64,000 nucleotides of DNA from Gammaproteobacteria bacterium (GCA_022599775.1 JAHZLQ010000014.1:30478-94477); one strand, 5' to 3'. Counted from the first letter of the stretch, positions 8,954 through 18,809 are shown. Translations and numbers: made by a program. The notes: generated by a model not told the origin, from the sequence alone.

Positions 8954-10000
8954 ATGAGTCCCCTCAAAGGCAGGAAAATCACGGTTCATGACATGTCGCT
9001 GCGCGACGGCATGCACCCCAAGCGCCACCAGATCACGATCGAGCAGATGAAGACGATCGCCACGGGACTCGACGAAGCCGGCGTGCCGCTGATCGAGATC
9101 ACTCATGGCGACGGACTCGGCGGCGAATCGGTCAACTACGGCTTTCCGGCCGCCAGCGACGAGGAATACCTGCGTGCGGTGATCCCGCTGCTGAAGACCG
9201 CCAAGGTCTCGGCCCTGCTGCTGCCCGGCATCGGCACCGTGGACCATCTGCGCATGGCCGCGGACTGCGGTGTCACCACGATCCGCGTCGCCACGCATTG
9301 CACCGAGGCCGACGTCTCCGAACAGCACATCGCGCTGGGCCGGCAGATGGGGCTCGATACCGTGGGCTTTCTGATGATGGCGCACATGATCGAGCCGCAG
9401 AAGCTGCTCGAACAGGCTTTGCTGATGGAGTCCTACGGTGCCAACTGCATCTATGCCACCGACAGCGCCGGCTACATGCTGCCGGGCGACGTGAAGACGC
9501 GCATTGGCCTGCTGCGCGAAAAGCTCAAGCCCGAGACCGAGCTCGGCTTCCACGGCCATCACAATCTTTCGATGGGCGTGGCCAACTCGATCGCGGCCGT
9601 CGAGTGTGGCGCCAACCGCATCGACGCCGCCTGTGGCGGCCTCGGCGCCGGCGCCGGCAATACGCCGATGGAAGTGTTCGTGGCGGTCTGCGAGCGCATG
9701 GGCATCGAAACCGGCGTGGACGTGTTCAAGATCTCCGACGTGGCCGAGGATCTGATCCTGCCGATTCTCGATTTTCCGATCCGGATCGACCGCAACGCCC
9801 TCACGCTGGGTTTCGCCGGCGTGTATTCCTCGTTTCTGCTGTTCGCGCAGCGCGCCGAGAAGAAATACGGCATTTCGGCCCGGGAAATCCTGCTGGACCT
9901 CGGCCGGCGCGGCATGGTCGGCGGCCAGGAGGACATGATCGAGGACGCGGCGCTGACGATGGCACGCGAACGCGGTCTGCTCAGCCCGTCCGCTGTCTAG
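8954..10000 (+). CDS. dmpG: 4-hydroxy-2-oxovalerate aldolase
   Basis: 348-aa class II pyruvate aldolase of the HMG-CoA-lyase-like fold (DmpG/BphI/TesG). It splits 4-hydroxy-2-oxovalerate into pyruvate and acetaldehyde, which passes to the acylating dehydrogenase. Seen: [11 protein letters not shown] (R17, D18 and H21 of the active site), the metal-binding G-F-H-G-H-H, and [11 protein letters not shown] near the middle. The C-terminal dehydrogenase-interacting part is present at normal length. Last core enzyme of the operon, followed 10 bases later by the SRPBCC gene. Confidence 0.95.
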   Translation: MSPLKGRKITVHDMSLRDGMHPKRHQITIEQMKTIATGLDEAGVPLIEITHGDGLGGESVNYGFPAASDEEYLRAVIPLLKTAKVSALLLPGIGTVDHLRMAADCGVTTIRVATHCTEADVSEQHIALGRQMGLDTVGFLMMAHMIEPQKLLEQALLMESYGANCIYATDSAGYMLPGDVKTRIGLLREKLKPETELGFHGHHNLSMGVANSIAAVECGANRIDAACGGLGAGAGNTPMEVFVAVCERMGIETGVDVFKISDVAEDLILPILDFPIRIDRNALTLGFAGVYSSFLLFAQRAEKKYGISAREILLDLGRRGMVGGQEDMIEDAALTMARERGLLSPSAV

Positions 10001-10010
10001 GCCTGAGGCG

Positions 10011-10478
10011 ATGCGTATCGCAGAGGCGGAGGTCGTGATCGACGCCCCGATCGGACAGGTCTGGGACGCGATTCTCGATATCGACCGCTACCCGGCGTGG
10101 AATCCGTTCACGCCGAAGGTGGATTGTCCCGGCGGCCCGCGCGTGGGTGCACCGATCCGTCTGCATGTGCGCTGGGGCAACGGCAAGGCGATGATCTCGC
10201 CGGAACGGGTCGTTCGCATCGACCCGCCGGCCACCGATTCCGACGGCGTGGTTCGGGGTGTGTACGGCTACAACTTCGGCACCCTCGCCGCCACGCTCAA
10301 TCTGGTGCGCAGTGAGCGCCTGCAGATCGTGGAAGCCGAAGCGGACGGCCGGACACGGTATCGCACGCGCATCAGGCTCACCGGCCTGCTGTCCGGACTG
10401 ACGCCGATCGCGCAGGTGCAGGACGGCTTCGATCGGCAGACCGCCGCGCTCAAAATCTACTGCGAAACCGCAAGTTGA
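10011..10478 (+). CDS. SRPBCC (polyketide cyclase/START-like) family protein
   Basis: 155 aa with the SRPBCC helix-grip fold pattern: V-V-I-D-A-P-I-G-Q-V-W-D-A-I-L-D-I-D-R-Y-P at the N-terminus, W-N-P-F-T, and a C-terminal amphipathic helix. The fold binds hydrophobic ligands. It follows the aldolase by 10 bases and is presumably the last gene of the operon, so a role in binding or modifying a pathway intermediate is plausible but unproven. The next 164 bases contain no gene. Confidence 0.75.
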   Translation: MRIAEAEVVIDAPIGQVWDAILDIDRYPAWNPFTPKVDCPGGPRVGAPIRLHVRWGNGKAMISPERVVRIDPPATDSDGVVRGVYGYNFGTLAATLNLVRSERLQIVEAEADGRTRYRTRIRLTGLLSGLTPIAQVQDGFDRQTAALKIYCETAS

Positions 10479-10642
10479 TTGCGGCAGTCCAACGTTCACG
10501 TCGGGTCACTTCACAACGCCGCTTCTCAGCCCTTTGTGAGCGGCTGTCGCCGAACCGCAACAAACAGCCGCAACAATCCCCGGCCTCGCTTCGAGCGTAT
10601 GCCGCCCGAAGCTGACTTCGGCCAATTGGGGGAATCCAGAAA

Positions 10643-13207
10643 ATGCCGCATTCCAGGAAGGCGCTGCTCGGCGCCGTATTCGTTTCGCTATCCGCTCTGC
10701 TCGCCGCCTGTGACGGCGACGATGGTTCAAACGGCGCCGATGGCGCACCCGGTGCCGATGGTTCGAACGGGACGCCCGGTGCTCCGGGAACACCCGGCTC
10801 CAGTGGCAACGACGGTCTGGATAGTCTGATCCGCCAGATCGCACTGTCCTCCGGCAATGCCAATTGCCCGAGCGGCGGCACGCGCATCGATTCCGGACTG
10901 GACAGCGACGACGATGGCGAGCTCGACGACGCCGAAGTCATGGACACGTCCTATGTCTGCGTCGCCGGCACCGACATGAATTTCAACCGCATCGCCGTAC
11001 TGCCGGTCTGCCTGCAGGACGATGCGAGCTGCGACAGCGACGACGGCACGGCTGCGGAGATCGTGGCCGCCAGCACCGACGGCCGCACCCTGATCTATTC
11101 CGACAGCCCGGGCGAACGCATCGGCTTCGTCGACATCAGCAATCCCGAAGCGCCGTTGGCGATCGGCACGCTGGACCTCGCCGGTGAACCGACCTCGGTG
11201 GCCGTGCTCGGACCCTATGCTCTGGTTGGCGTGAACACTGCCGCCGATTTCGTGAACGTTTCCGGCCAACTCGACGTGGTCGACATCGCCACGCAGACGA
11301 TCCTGCGTTCGATCGACGTTGGCGGCCAACCGGACTCGGTTGCCGTCAGCCCGGACGGTGCCTACGCCGCCGTGGTGATCGAAAACGAGCGTGACGAAGA
11401 TCTCGGTGACGGCGCACCGCCGCAGCTTCCTGCGGGCAGCCTGGTGATCGTGGATCTCCTCGGTTCACCGGCCGGGTGGACCACGCGCACGGTGTCGATG
11501 GTGGGCGTCGCCGACCTCTATGCCGCCGATCCGGAACCGGAATACGTCGACATCAACGAGCACAACATCGCGGTTGTAACGCTGCAGGAAAACAACCACA
11601 TCGTGCTGGTCGATCTCAGCAACGGCAGCATCGTCAATGATTTCAGCGCCGGCACGGTGGACCTCGACCAGATCGACGCAACCGAGGAAGAGCCCGCGTT
11701 GATCTCGCAGACCGAGTCCCTGTCCGCGATCCCGCGCGAACCGGACGGCGTGACCTGGATCGGCAATGAGCTGTTCGTCACTGCCGACGAAGGCGATCTT
11801 GACGGCGGCAGCCGTGGCTTCACGGTGTTCAACACCGCAGGCGAGGTCGTGTTCGAGGCCGGCAATGCGCTGGACCACATCGTGGCGCGCATCGGCCACT
11901 ACCCGGACGCGCGTTCCGAGAACAAGGGCAACGAACCGGAGAACGCCGAGTTCGGCCGTTACGGCAACAACAACTTCCTGTTCGTGGCCTCGGAACGCTC
12001 CAGCGTAATCTTCGTCTACGACGTTGCCGACCCGGTCAATCCGGTCTACAAGCAGGTGCTGCCGGCCGGTCTCGGTCCCGAGGGCGTGCTCGCGATCCCG
12101 TCGCGCAATTTGCTGATCGCCGCAAGCGAAGAAGACTCGCGTGACGACAAGTTCCGTTCGGTGCTCAACATCTATCGCTACGACGTCTCCTATCCGGCCT
12201 ACCCGACGATCGCCTCGGCCGACCGTGAAGACGGAACCCCGATCGCCTGGAGCGCCATGTCGGGCCTGGCGGCAGACCCGCTGAACGCAGACACGCTCTA
12301 CGCCATCGAGGACAGCTACTACGCCCGGAACCGCATCTTTAAGCTGGATGTCAGCACGGTCCCGGCACGTCTGACTACGGAAACACCGATCAGCGACGCC
12401 GGCGACGTCTTTGCCTCCATCGATACCGTGGATCTGGCCGATGCCTCGGTCGACGATGACGATGCAACACGCGTCTCGGTGTTCGATGAGGCCGACCTTG
12501 CCGCCCTGATCAATGACGACAAGACCGTCAACATCGATCCCGAAGGCATCGCGGTGGCCAGCGACGGCGGATTCTGGGTCGCGTCCGAAGGCGCCGGCAC
12601 GGTCGGCGACGACGGCCAGCCCGTCAACAGCCTCAACTTCCTGTTCAAGACCAACGCCAACGGCGTGATCGAGCAGGTCATCACGCTGCCGGACGAGGTC
12701 AACGCCAAGCAGATCCGCTTCGGCTTCGAGGGCGTCGCCGAATACAACGGTTCGGTCTACGTCGCCTTCCAGCGTGTCTGGGCCGGTGACGACAATGTGC
12801 GGCTCGGTGTCTACGACACCGTCGCGCAAACCTGGTCGTTCCTTTACTACGAACTGGACGCAGTGGAATCGCAGTTCGGCGGATGGGTCGGCCTGTCCGA
12901 CATCAGCTCGCTCGGCGATGGCCGCTTCCTCATCGTGGAACGCGACAATCAGGGCGGGCCGGATGCCGCGATCAAGCGCCTGTACAGCATCGACGTGACC
13001 GGCCTGGCAGCCGACAGCCTCGTCAGCAAGACCCTGGTCCGTGACCTAATGCCCGACCTCGTCGCGGTCGGTGGCCCGGTGCCCGAGAAGATCGAAGGTT
13101 CGGCATTCACGCTCGACGGCAAGGTCTACATCGTCAACGACAATGACGGCGTCGATGACAACAACGGCGAAACCGAGCTGTTGAACCTGGGCGCGATCCT
13201 CGACTGA
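10643..13207 (+). CDS. Lipoprotein with collagen-like repeats and esterase-like phytase domain
   Basis: 854-aa predicted outer-surface lipoprotein. Signal peptide with lipobox L-A-A-C (Cys23), then collagen-like G-x-x triplets (~28-58), then a short Cys-containing acidic module (~70-110, G-L-D-S-D-D-D-G-E-L). Next comes a YncE/choice-of-anchor type beta-propeller (~115-520) and a C-terminal 'esterase-like activity of phytase' type propeller (~525-850, with N-I-D-P-E-G-I-A and F-G-F-E-G-V-A-E). Many Asp-rich turns suggest calcium binding. Function probably a secreted or surface phosphoesterase; substrate unknown. A strong terminator follows. Confidence 0.8.
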   Translation: MPHSRKALLGAVFVSLSALLAACDGDDGSNGADGAPGADGSNGTPGAPGTPGSSGNDGLDSLIRQIALSSGNANCPSGGTRIDSGLDSDDDGELDDAEVMDTSYVCVAGTDMNFNRIAVLPVCLQDDASCDSDDGTAAEIVAASTDGRTLIYSDSPGERIGFVDISNPEAPLAIGTLDLAGEPTSVAVLGPYALVGVNTAADFVNVSGQLDVVDIATQTILRSIDVGGQPDSVAVSPDGAYAAVVIENERDEDLGDGAPPQLPAGSLVIVDLLGSPAGWTTRTVSMVGVADLYAADPEPEYVDINEHNIAVVTLQENNHIVLVDLSNGSIVNDFSAGTVDLDQIDATEEEPALISQTESLSAIPREPDGVTWIGNELFVTADEGDLDGGSRGFTVFNTAGEVVFEAGNALDHIVARIGHYPDARSENKGNEPENAEFGRYGNNNFLFVASERSSVIFVYDVADPVNPVYKQVLPAGLGPEGVLAIPSRNLLIAASEEDSRDDKFRSVLNIYRYDVSYPAYPTIASADREDGTPIAWSAMSGLAADPLNADTLYAIEDSYYARNRIFKLDVSTVPARLTTETPISDAGDVFASIDTVDLADASVDDDDATRVSVFDEADLAALINDDKTVNIDPEGIAVASDGGFWVASEGAGTVGDDGQPVNSLNFLFKTNANGVIEQVITLPDEVNAKQIRFGFEGVAEYNGSVYVAFQRVWAGDDNVRLGVYDTVAQTWSFLYYELDAVESQFGGWVGLSDISSLGDGRFLIVERDNQGGPDAAIKRLYSIDVTGLAADSLVSKTLVRDLMPDLVAVGGPVPEKIEGSAFTLDGKVYIVNDNDGVDDNNGETELLNLGAILD

Positions 13208-15947
13208 TCGAGCCAGATGCACAGCCCCGGAGCCGGCCTCGCCGCTCCGGGGCTTTTTTGTAAAGGCGACAAAGACGCAGGCGCCGATACCGAATCAGTG
13301 CAAGAACCGCCATGAATGCCAGCCCCCACGATCCGGTGCTGCCACCATCGCTGAGGCTTTCATCGTCGTTGTCCTGAACGCTCACCGCCATCTCGCTCTT
13401 CTCACCGAGCACCGCCCCCAGCGGATGCGTCAAGACAATGCTGAAGTCTTCCTGATCCTCGGGCACCGAATCGTCCAGCAGCAAGACCTCGATCGTGCGC
13501 GGCGTATCGTCCCCATCCGCCCAGTACAGCGTGCCGCCACTTTCCAGGAAATCCGTTCCGCCATGTGCAGTCCCGTCACGCACCAGGTAGCGAACGCTGA
13601 GCGCGCCGCTGCCACCCACGCGGATGACCTGTGCGCTGGCGCGCACATCGCCTTCGTCGACAAGCAGCCGGTCGCTTGCCAACTCGATACGCCCCAGCTT
13701 CCAGCGCGTCGTCGCCGAAGCCTCGACGTCGCCCGCACTCGCGATAATCGTGTCCTCGCCGGTGATTTGCCCGATCCAGCAGAATTCAGCCTGACCCGCG
13801 TCATCCGTAAGCACGGTCGCGCCGCCCGGATTGACACCGCGCAGTTCGAAGTGGATCGGCAGCTGCGCGAGACCCAGATCGTTCTGTCCACCATCGTAGG
13901 CAGACGCGAGCACGCAGGCCTGATCCTTGACGTAGAACGACTCGCCCAGGGCCGACAGCGAAACCCCGGTCAATCGGTCGTTGTCTTCAATTTCGATGCT
14001 CGCGCTGGCGATCTCTCCCAGTTCTGCGTCGTCGGCATTGGTAAGTCTCAGGCCGAAGGTTTCAGTACTTTCGATGTAGGCATCGTCGATCAAACGCACC
14101 TCAATGGATTTGTCTTCGAGATCGCCGGCTTCCCAGGCCAGCTCCCCGGTCACCGGCGCGTAATCCACATCTGCGGCCGCGCTGCCGGCCACGCTCTCGA
14201 AACCCACGCGCGCGGCGAGACGGGCGCTGCCCACGCGGTGAACCTTCACGCTGAATAGACCCTCGTTCTCCAGCACGGAAAACGTGGCGGCATCGAGTTG
14301 CAGCACGGATCGATCGGTCCAGGTCACCGTCGTCGTATCCGAATAGCTCCCCACGGAGGCCGTGACCATATCATCGCCGACCTCGGTGCCCAGCCAGCAA
14401 TATTCGGCGACGCCGGTTTCATCGGTTCGGTCGCTGCCCAACTGCGGATGCACGCCGGTAATCACGAAATCGGCGCGGATGTCACGCAGCGGACCTTCAT
14501 CCTCGTCGATCACCGCGGCCACCACGCATGCCGCGCGGTCGACGATCGCCGCTTGCGATTCCTGGGACAGGACGACCTGCGACACCGCCGCAACCGGAGA
14601 CAGGGAGTAGCCGCCCGGATAGCCATAGGACTCATCCACGGAAAATCCATAGACGAAGATGCCGGCCACGCCCTCGCGCAAATCGTGACCGCCCGCCTCG
14701 ATCTCGAGCTGCGCATACGAGTAAGCCTCTCCCGGTATGACATTGAACTCGTCCGGGTCGATCAAGTTGCCATCGAGCCGCAAGCGACCCACTTCCTCGG
14801 TCCGGGCCACGATATTGACGAAATTGACGGGGAACCCCTGTGGGGGTGTGGCGAAGGTGTAGCGATCCAGAAACTGCTCGAATGGCGGCACCAACATCAT
14901 GAACGGGTCCGAAACGATGCCGTCGTACTCGGTGCTGTTGGAATACTGCACGACCAGCACCGGTTCGGTCGCATCGATCTGGCCGGGGCCCTTGATATCG
15001 GTCTGCACGAACTCGCCACGGTCAAGAACCGCAATCTGGCGATCATTCAAACGCACGATCGTGCCGTCGGTCGCCGCGAGAATGCGAAAGGTGTCGCCAC
15101 GCATGCGCGTTGCCAAGGGAGCGGTCAGAAATCGACTGCCCCAGGCCTCGGTCGACGGCAGTTGTTCGACGATGAAATCACAGAAGTCATACTGGCTTGT
15201 GGGAATGTTCGCGCATTCGTGTCCACCATAGACCGCCACGGGCTGGTCCGCCGAAATCTGCGTGCCACTCACGTCGCCGGTTCCACAGCTGCGATGGCGA
15301 TAGACCTGGCCGGCGTTGAGCATGATCCGGACGTCATCGCCACAGGGGTCCAGCGGCGAAGCCTCGATCTCGACCAAGGTGTTGTCGACGGAGCCGACAA
15401 TCAGATACTGCGACTCCGAAATGTCGGTCTCGGATGCATTGCTGTCCGAATATCCGACGACGATGTAGTCGGTTCCCAGAGCATCGTCCGGGAGCCCCAG
15501 GTAGGCGTCGGTCGTAAAGACTTCCTGGCTCAGGCCATAGACCGAGATTTCTCGATCGGCACGGACGCGAATGCCGCGCTCCACGACCTCATCGCTCTCC
15601 GGCAGATCGACGGCCGCTGGCAGCGGCACCCTGACCGCCGTGCCCGGCTCCACGGGAACGGACTCGGTGAAGCCCAGCCCCGGAATCTCGACGTTGGCGA
15701 TGGTCGCCTCATCGCCGCTGATGAACAGCGAATACTCGGTTGGATCATCGTCATCGTATCCAAACGGGAAACCGAGCCAGAAATCGAGTCCTTTTGAATC
15801 CCTTTCCGCCTGCGCTCCGCACCAGCTCGGCACCATCATGAAGCCAGCGCACAGCACGCATAGCGCCCCGGCGCTCCTGGAGAATTTCGCCCTGCCCGCA
15901 CGTCTTCCGGGCCCTGCCGCTGCGATACCGGCGTTCCGATTCATCAT
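13134..15947 (-). CDS. IgGFc-binding-like / Calx-beta exported protein with C-terminal sorting-like tag
   Basis: 937 aa. A signal peptide (~1-45, ends W-C-G-A-Q-A) is followed by an N-terminal domain like the IgGFc-binding protein N-terminus (~60-440, G-L-D-F-W-L-G-F-P), Ig-like segments with paired cysteines, and two Calx-beta-like repeats (around 545-650 and 755-850, each ending in an acidic D-N-D). Near the end, a Gly/Ser-rich stretch, a hydrophobic helix and an R-Y-R-R-L-R cluster resemble a GlyGly-CTERM sorting tag. About 45 Arg/Cys-rich residues follow that tag; they come from the terminator and from the convergent gene, overlapping it by 74 bases. GGGGGG precedes tandem ATGs at 15947 and 15944. 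Likely cell-surface adhesion or matrix protein. Confidence 0.75.
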   Translation of the reverse strand: MMNRNAGIAAAGPGRRAGRAKFSRSAGALCVLCAGFMMVPSWCGAQAERDSKGLDFWLGFPFGYDDDDPTEYSLFISGDEATIANVEIPGLGFTESVPVEPGTAVRVPLPAAVDLPESDEVVERGIRVRADREISVYGLSQEVFTTDAYLGLPDDALGTDYIVVGYSDSNASETDISESQYLIVGSVDNTLVEIEASPLDPCGDDVRIMLNAGQVYRHRSCGTGDVSGTQISADQPVAVYGGHECANIPTSQYDFCDFIVEQLPSTEAWGSRFLTAPLATRMRGDTFRILAATDGTIVRLNDRQIAVLDRGEFVQTDIKGPGQIDATEPVLVVQYSNSTEYDGIVSDPFMMLVPPFEQFLDRYTFATPPQGFPVNFVNIVARTEEVGRLRLDGNLIDPDEFNVIPGEAYSYAQLEIEAGGHDLREGVAGIFVYGFSVDESYGYPGGYSLSPVAAVSQVVLSQESQAAIVDRAACVVAAVIDEDEGPLRDIRADFVITGVHPQLGSDRTDETGVAEYCWLGTEVGDDMVTASVGSYSDTTTVTWTDRSVLQLDAATFSVLENEGLFSVKVHRVGSARLAARVGFESVAGSAAADVDYAPVTGELAWEAGDLEDKSIEVRLIDDAYIESTETFGLRLTNADDAELGEIASASIEIEDNDRLTGVSLSALGESFYVKDQACVLASAYDGGQNDLGLAQLPIHFELRGVNPGGATVLTDDAGQAEFCWIGQITGEDTIIASAGDVEASATTRWKLGRIELASDRLLVDEGDVRASAQVIRVGGSGALSVRYLVRDGTAHGGTDFLESGGTLYWADGDDTPRTIEVLLLDDSVPEDQEDFSIVLTHPLGAVLGEKSEMAVSVQDNDDESLSDGGSTGSWGLAFMAVLALIRYRRLRLCRLYKKAPERRGRLRGCASGSISRGSRPGSTARFRRCCHRRRHCR
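13223..13259 (+). terminator. Rho-independent terminator
   Basis: An 11-bp perfect stem (13223-13233 with 13244-13254), a 10-base loop and a T6 run, 15 bases after the phytase-like gene stop. It serves the + strand only. The opposite-strand gene reads through this DNA as coding sequence. Confidence 0.9.
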
Positions 15948-16130
15948 CCCCCCTGTTCGTGGTCTCCGCCCCGTTCCATCCAGGCTTCGCTTCAGTATCG
16001 CTGTGGAGCATCAGGAGGCTTGTCACCTCTCTTGGTGACTGAAATGTCGGATTTTCTTGTCAGTGATTTCCTACAGGATTCGAGGGCAACCCGGTGGGCG
16101 TTCGCGAGCGTTCGAGCGGGCTTTCGGGCC

Positions 16131-16160
16131 GAAAAATGAAAACGCCGCCCGCAGGCGGCG
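16131..16160 (-). terminator. Rho-independent terminator
   Basis: A 7-bp GC stem (16143-16149 with 16154-16160), loop of four, followed on the minus strand by TTTTCATTTTT. It lies 19 bases beyond the stop of the 344-aa lipoprotein gene. Confidence 0.8.
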
Positions 16161-16179
16161 CAATCAGGACGTCGAAAAA

Positions 16180-17214
16180 TTAGCGCAGATAGATGCAACA
16201 ATTCGGATTGGCGACCAGCGACCGCGCGCGCGCGTCGGCCTGAGTGATCTCGGCGCGACTCAGCTGGCGTTGCAGATCGCGCAGCAACTGCGAGGCCTGC
16301 ACCTCCTGACCGAAGGCTTCGGAAACGATCTGGTAGGCGCGCAGGTAGACATAGGCTTCCTGCTTGTCGGTCGACTCCATTTCGCCATTGAGATAGGCCG
16401 CGGCCAAGTGCCAGAGTGCGTTGGCGCTGCCGTTCTCCTGAGCCTGGTGCAACCAGGCCGCCTGGCGTTCACGCAGGTTCTTCGTCTCGGTCTGGGCGTG
16501 GACGTTGCAGGAACGCAGTTCCTTCTCGCGGCAGATGTCGTCCGGCGGGAGCTGGAACACCATCGATTCCATGGCCTCCACCGAGCCACGATCGGCCGCA
16601 GCCGCCATGACCTCGTAGTAGCGATCGCGCACCTTGGCATTGATCCCTTCGCAACGCGCATAGCGGCGGCGCAGTTCTGCGGCCGTCCACTCGGGGTCTG
16701 TTGCGCTGCCGGCCCATTGGCGCGTCTTCTGGGCGCTTTCGATGCTGGTCTTCAAGGCATGCGGCGTCGCGTCGAACTGGCTGCATTCCATCAGCACCAG
16801 CCCCAGCTGATACATCGCATCCGCATTTCCGGCTTTGGCTTCCGCGTACTTTTCCGTGTAGAAGGCATTCAGCGGGCCCAGCGGAAGTTGCGCACGACGC
16901 CGTACGACAACCTGCGCCGGACGGGGCGGCGCCAGACTGACCGCGGCGCGGGACGCGGACTGCACCGCTGGCTTGACCGAGCCCGGTGCGCTTGCCCGCG
17001 CAACTGCAGACTGGGATTCAGCGCGGCTGACCGGTTCCCGCTCCTCGGTCGGGGAGGATGTCCCCGTCGCGGAATGAACCGGCGCAGTGACCGTGCGCGG
17101 GTTTGGCGAGACGCTACCCGGACCATCCAACCGATGCGGAAGCGTACATCCCACCATCAGCAAGGCCGGTACGATCAGCGCACTTGCTGTGAGCCAGTTT
17201 TTTGTTGTGTACAA
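16180..17214 (-). CDS. Predicted lipoprotein of unknown function (TTG start)
   Basis: 344 aa. The open frame runs upstream to 17478, but the start chosen is TTG at 17214, because GGGAGGGGG lies just before it and the reading then begins M-Y-T-T-K-N-W, a compact lipoprotein signal with lipobox M-V-G-C at residues 22-25. A Ser/Pro/Ala-rich linker (~30-100) leads to a helical domain with six Cys residues and several A-M-Y-Q-L-G / A-L-W-H-L-A segments like divergent Sel1/TPR repeats. Probably an envelope scaffold. No enzymatic motif seen. Confidence 0.7.
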   Translation of the reverse strand: MYTTKNWLTASALIVPALLMVGCTLPHRLDGPGSVSPNPRTVTAPVHSATGTSSPTEEREPVSRAESQSAVARASAPGSVKPAVQSASRAAVSLAPPRPAQVVVRRRAQLPLGPLNAFYTEKYAEAKAGNADAMYQLGLVLMECSQFDATPHALKTSIESAQKTRQWAGSATDPEWTAAELRRRYARCEGINAKVRDRYYEVMAAAADRGSVEAMESMVFQLPPDDICREKELRSCNVHAQTETKNLRERQAAWLHQAQENGSANALWHLAAAYLNGEMESTDKQEAYVYLRAYQIVSEAFGQEVQASQLLRDLQRQLSRAEITQADARARSLVANPNCCIYLR

Positions 17215-17789
17215 CGCCCCCTCCCGAATGGCAGCAATCCTGCCGCCAAAAATTGCCGCGACCCTCTCCACCGCCTTCGCGTTCGCCCCGCGCGAAGTGA
17301 AGCAGGTCGACAGCTTATGCGTACCGCCCGTCGTCAGCAAAGATCGATGCTGTGGTGAATTATCCGGCAAGCCTGCCGCGATCGCCTTGTCTTTTTCCGA
17401 CAGGACGATGTCCGCCCCTGTCGGCCGGCTGCTCCGAAACGCACACACCGCTACGCTGTCGTTGGCTGCGATATTCATGACGAATCTCCTTGCGCTTTCC
17501 CTGTTGCCCGATTGGCTATTCGATCAAGCCCTGCTGCCTCGCTGCCCGTTGTGGCCGGGAACAGCGGCGGCGCGGAACCGATCAAACGGGCTGGCATTGA
17601 GATTCAATCGCTCATACCGACGAACGGTAGCGATGAACGGCATGGAAACGGTGCGGCGTATTAAATGCCTGAATTGCGCGTGGGCGACTTCCTGCTTTGC
17701 CTGTAGGAAAACCTTTACCGGGCTGTCGGACGCGCGCTACAGCAGGAAAACCAATGCGCTGGCGAGGCAGCGAAGGCCACCATGCTGGC
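17215..17789. other. Gap without convincing gene
   Basis: About 575 bases between two minus-strand genes. Open frames on both strands exist but have no ribosome-binding site, no family resemblance and no typical codon pattern. The bases next to 17214 presumably hold the promoter of the lipoprotein gene. Otherwise I see only two copies of the short direct repeat AGGAAAACC near 17705 and 17748. Confidence 0.5.
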
Positions 17790-17790
17790 A

Positions 17791-17826
17791 AGAGAAAACC
17801 CGCCGCAGCCATGAGCCGGGCGGGTT
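17791..17826 (-). terminator. Rho-independent terminator
   Basis: Stem AACCCGCC (17797-17804) with GGCGGGTT (17819-17826) and a 14-base loop; on the minus strand the stem is followed by TTTTCTCTT. It lies 17 bases after the stop of the DHH gene and closes the cysC-sat-DHH transcript. Confidence 0.8.
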
Positions 17827-17843
17827 CTGTCTCAGGCCCGGAT

Positions 17844-18809
17844 TCAGAGCGCGAACTGCCTCGTGAAGGCCTCGGCGAAGGCGCCGAACTGGTCGGCCGG
17901 CAGGTCGTTGATGCCCGCCGCCGCGGCACGCCCCCCCCCAGTCGGGAACTGGCGACACAGCTCGTCTGCGCCGGTCTTGCGGTTCAATGGTGCGCGCACG
18001 CTGATCAGGTAGTTGCCATCCGCCTTTTCCGTGAGTACGGCATGCGCACGGTCCGGTGACTGGTTGGCGAGGTCGTTGCTGTAGACCCCACTGACGCGGC
18101 GCGCCCAGGCCTCGCACGGCAGGATGAACAGCGCTGCCTGCTCGGTGGACGTGGATTCCGGCTGGGTCGATTCGGCCTTGCCCATGTCGGTCTTGTAACC
18201 GTCTTCGAGCTTGCCGAACGCGTCCTTGGCGTCCTCCATGAACGTGAACGGCGTCAGGTAACGACTGACGTGACGGTACAACTCCTCCGGCGTGAAGTGC
18301 AGATCCTCGATCTTCTCGCCGTAGCCGTTGTAGTTCATGTACGTGCCGAGATCCTCCAGCTTGCGCAGCTGCGTTTCGGACAGGTCCATGTGACGCGCCA
18401 TGGTCTCGGCGCTGGCCTTGAGGTTGTCGCCGAAAGCGCCGACGATCGCCCAGGCCAGAAAGCGGTTCTTGAGATGGCCGTTGACCAGCAGCGACGTGCA
18501 GACGTCCGGCGCCTCGTTGATGATCGTGCTGAGGCTCGTACTAACGGGGATGTCACCGGCGAAGTGATGGTCCACGTAGAACACGCTGGCGCCGGCCTGG
18601 AGTACCCGCTCCAGACCGGCGCGGTTCTTGTCCAGCGACACGTCCAGCACCGTGACCTGGTCTCCGGCCTCGGCGTCAACCCGGTCCATCAGCGCAATGT
18701 CGCGCTTGACCCCGGTCACCAGTGTGGCTTCGTGCGGCTCGGCCAGACGCAACTGGGCCAGTGCGCAGATCCCGTCGGCATCACCATTGAAGACGTCGAT
18801 CCGGGCCAT
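17844..18809 (-). CDS. DHH/DHHA1 family phosphoesterase
   Basis: 321 aa. Seen: N-terminal metal motif G-D-A-D-G-I-C-A (D10, D12), V-L-D-V-S-L (~54-59), Y-V-D-H-H-F (DHH at 80-82) and a C-terminal DHHA1 glycine motif T-G-G-G-R-A-A-A-A-G (~290-299). DHH proteins cleave small phosphodiesters or phosphomonoesters such as nanoRNA and 3'-phosphoadenosine 5'-phosphate (pAp). The start lies one base after the sat stop, so it is coupled to sulfate activation; removal of pAp, a by-product of PAPS use, is therefore an attractive role (inference). The DHHA1 motif is encoded by a run of nine G. Confidence 0.85.
   Translation of the reverse strand: MARIDVFNGDADGICALAQLRLAEPHEATLVTGVKRDIALMDRVDAEAGDQVTVLDVSLDKNRAGLERVLQAGASVFYVDHHFAGDIPVSTSLSTIINEAPDVCTSLLVNGHLKNRFLAWAIVGAFGDNLKASAETMARHMDLSETQLRKLEDLGTYMNYNGYGEKIEDLHFTPEELYRHVSRYLTPFTFMEDAKDAFGKLEDGYKTDMGKAESTQPESTSTEQAALFILPCEAWARRVSGVYSNDLANQSPDRAHAVLTEKADGNYLISVRAPLNRKTGADELCRQFPTGGGRAAAAGINDLPADQFGAFAEAFTRQFAL

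Noticed and set aside
17087..17866. 259-aa + strand open frame in the gap before the DHH gene
   Set aside because: Overlaps the lipoprotein gene and a terminator, has no ribosome-binding site and no recognisable domain.
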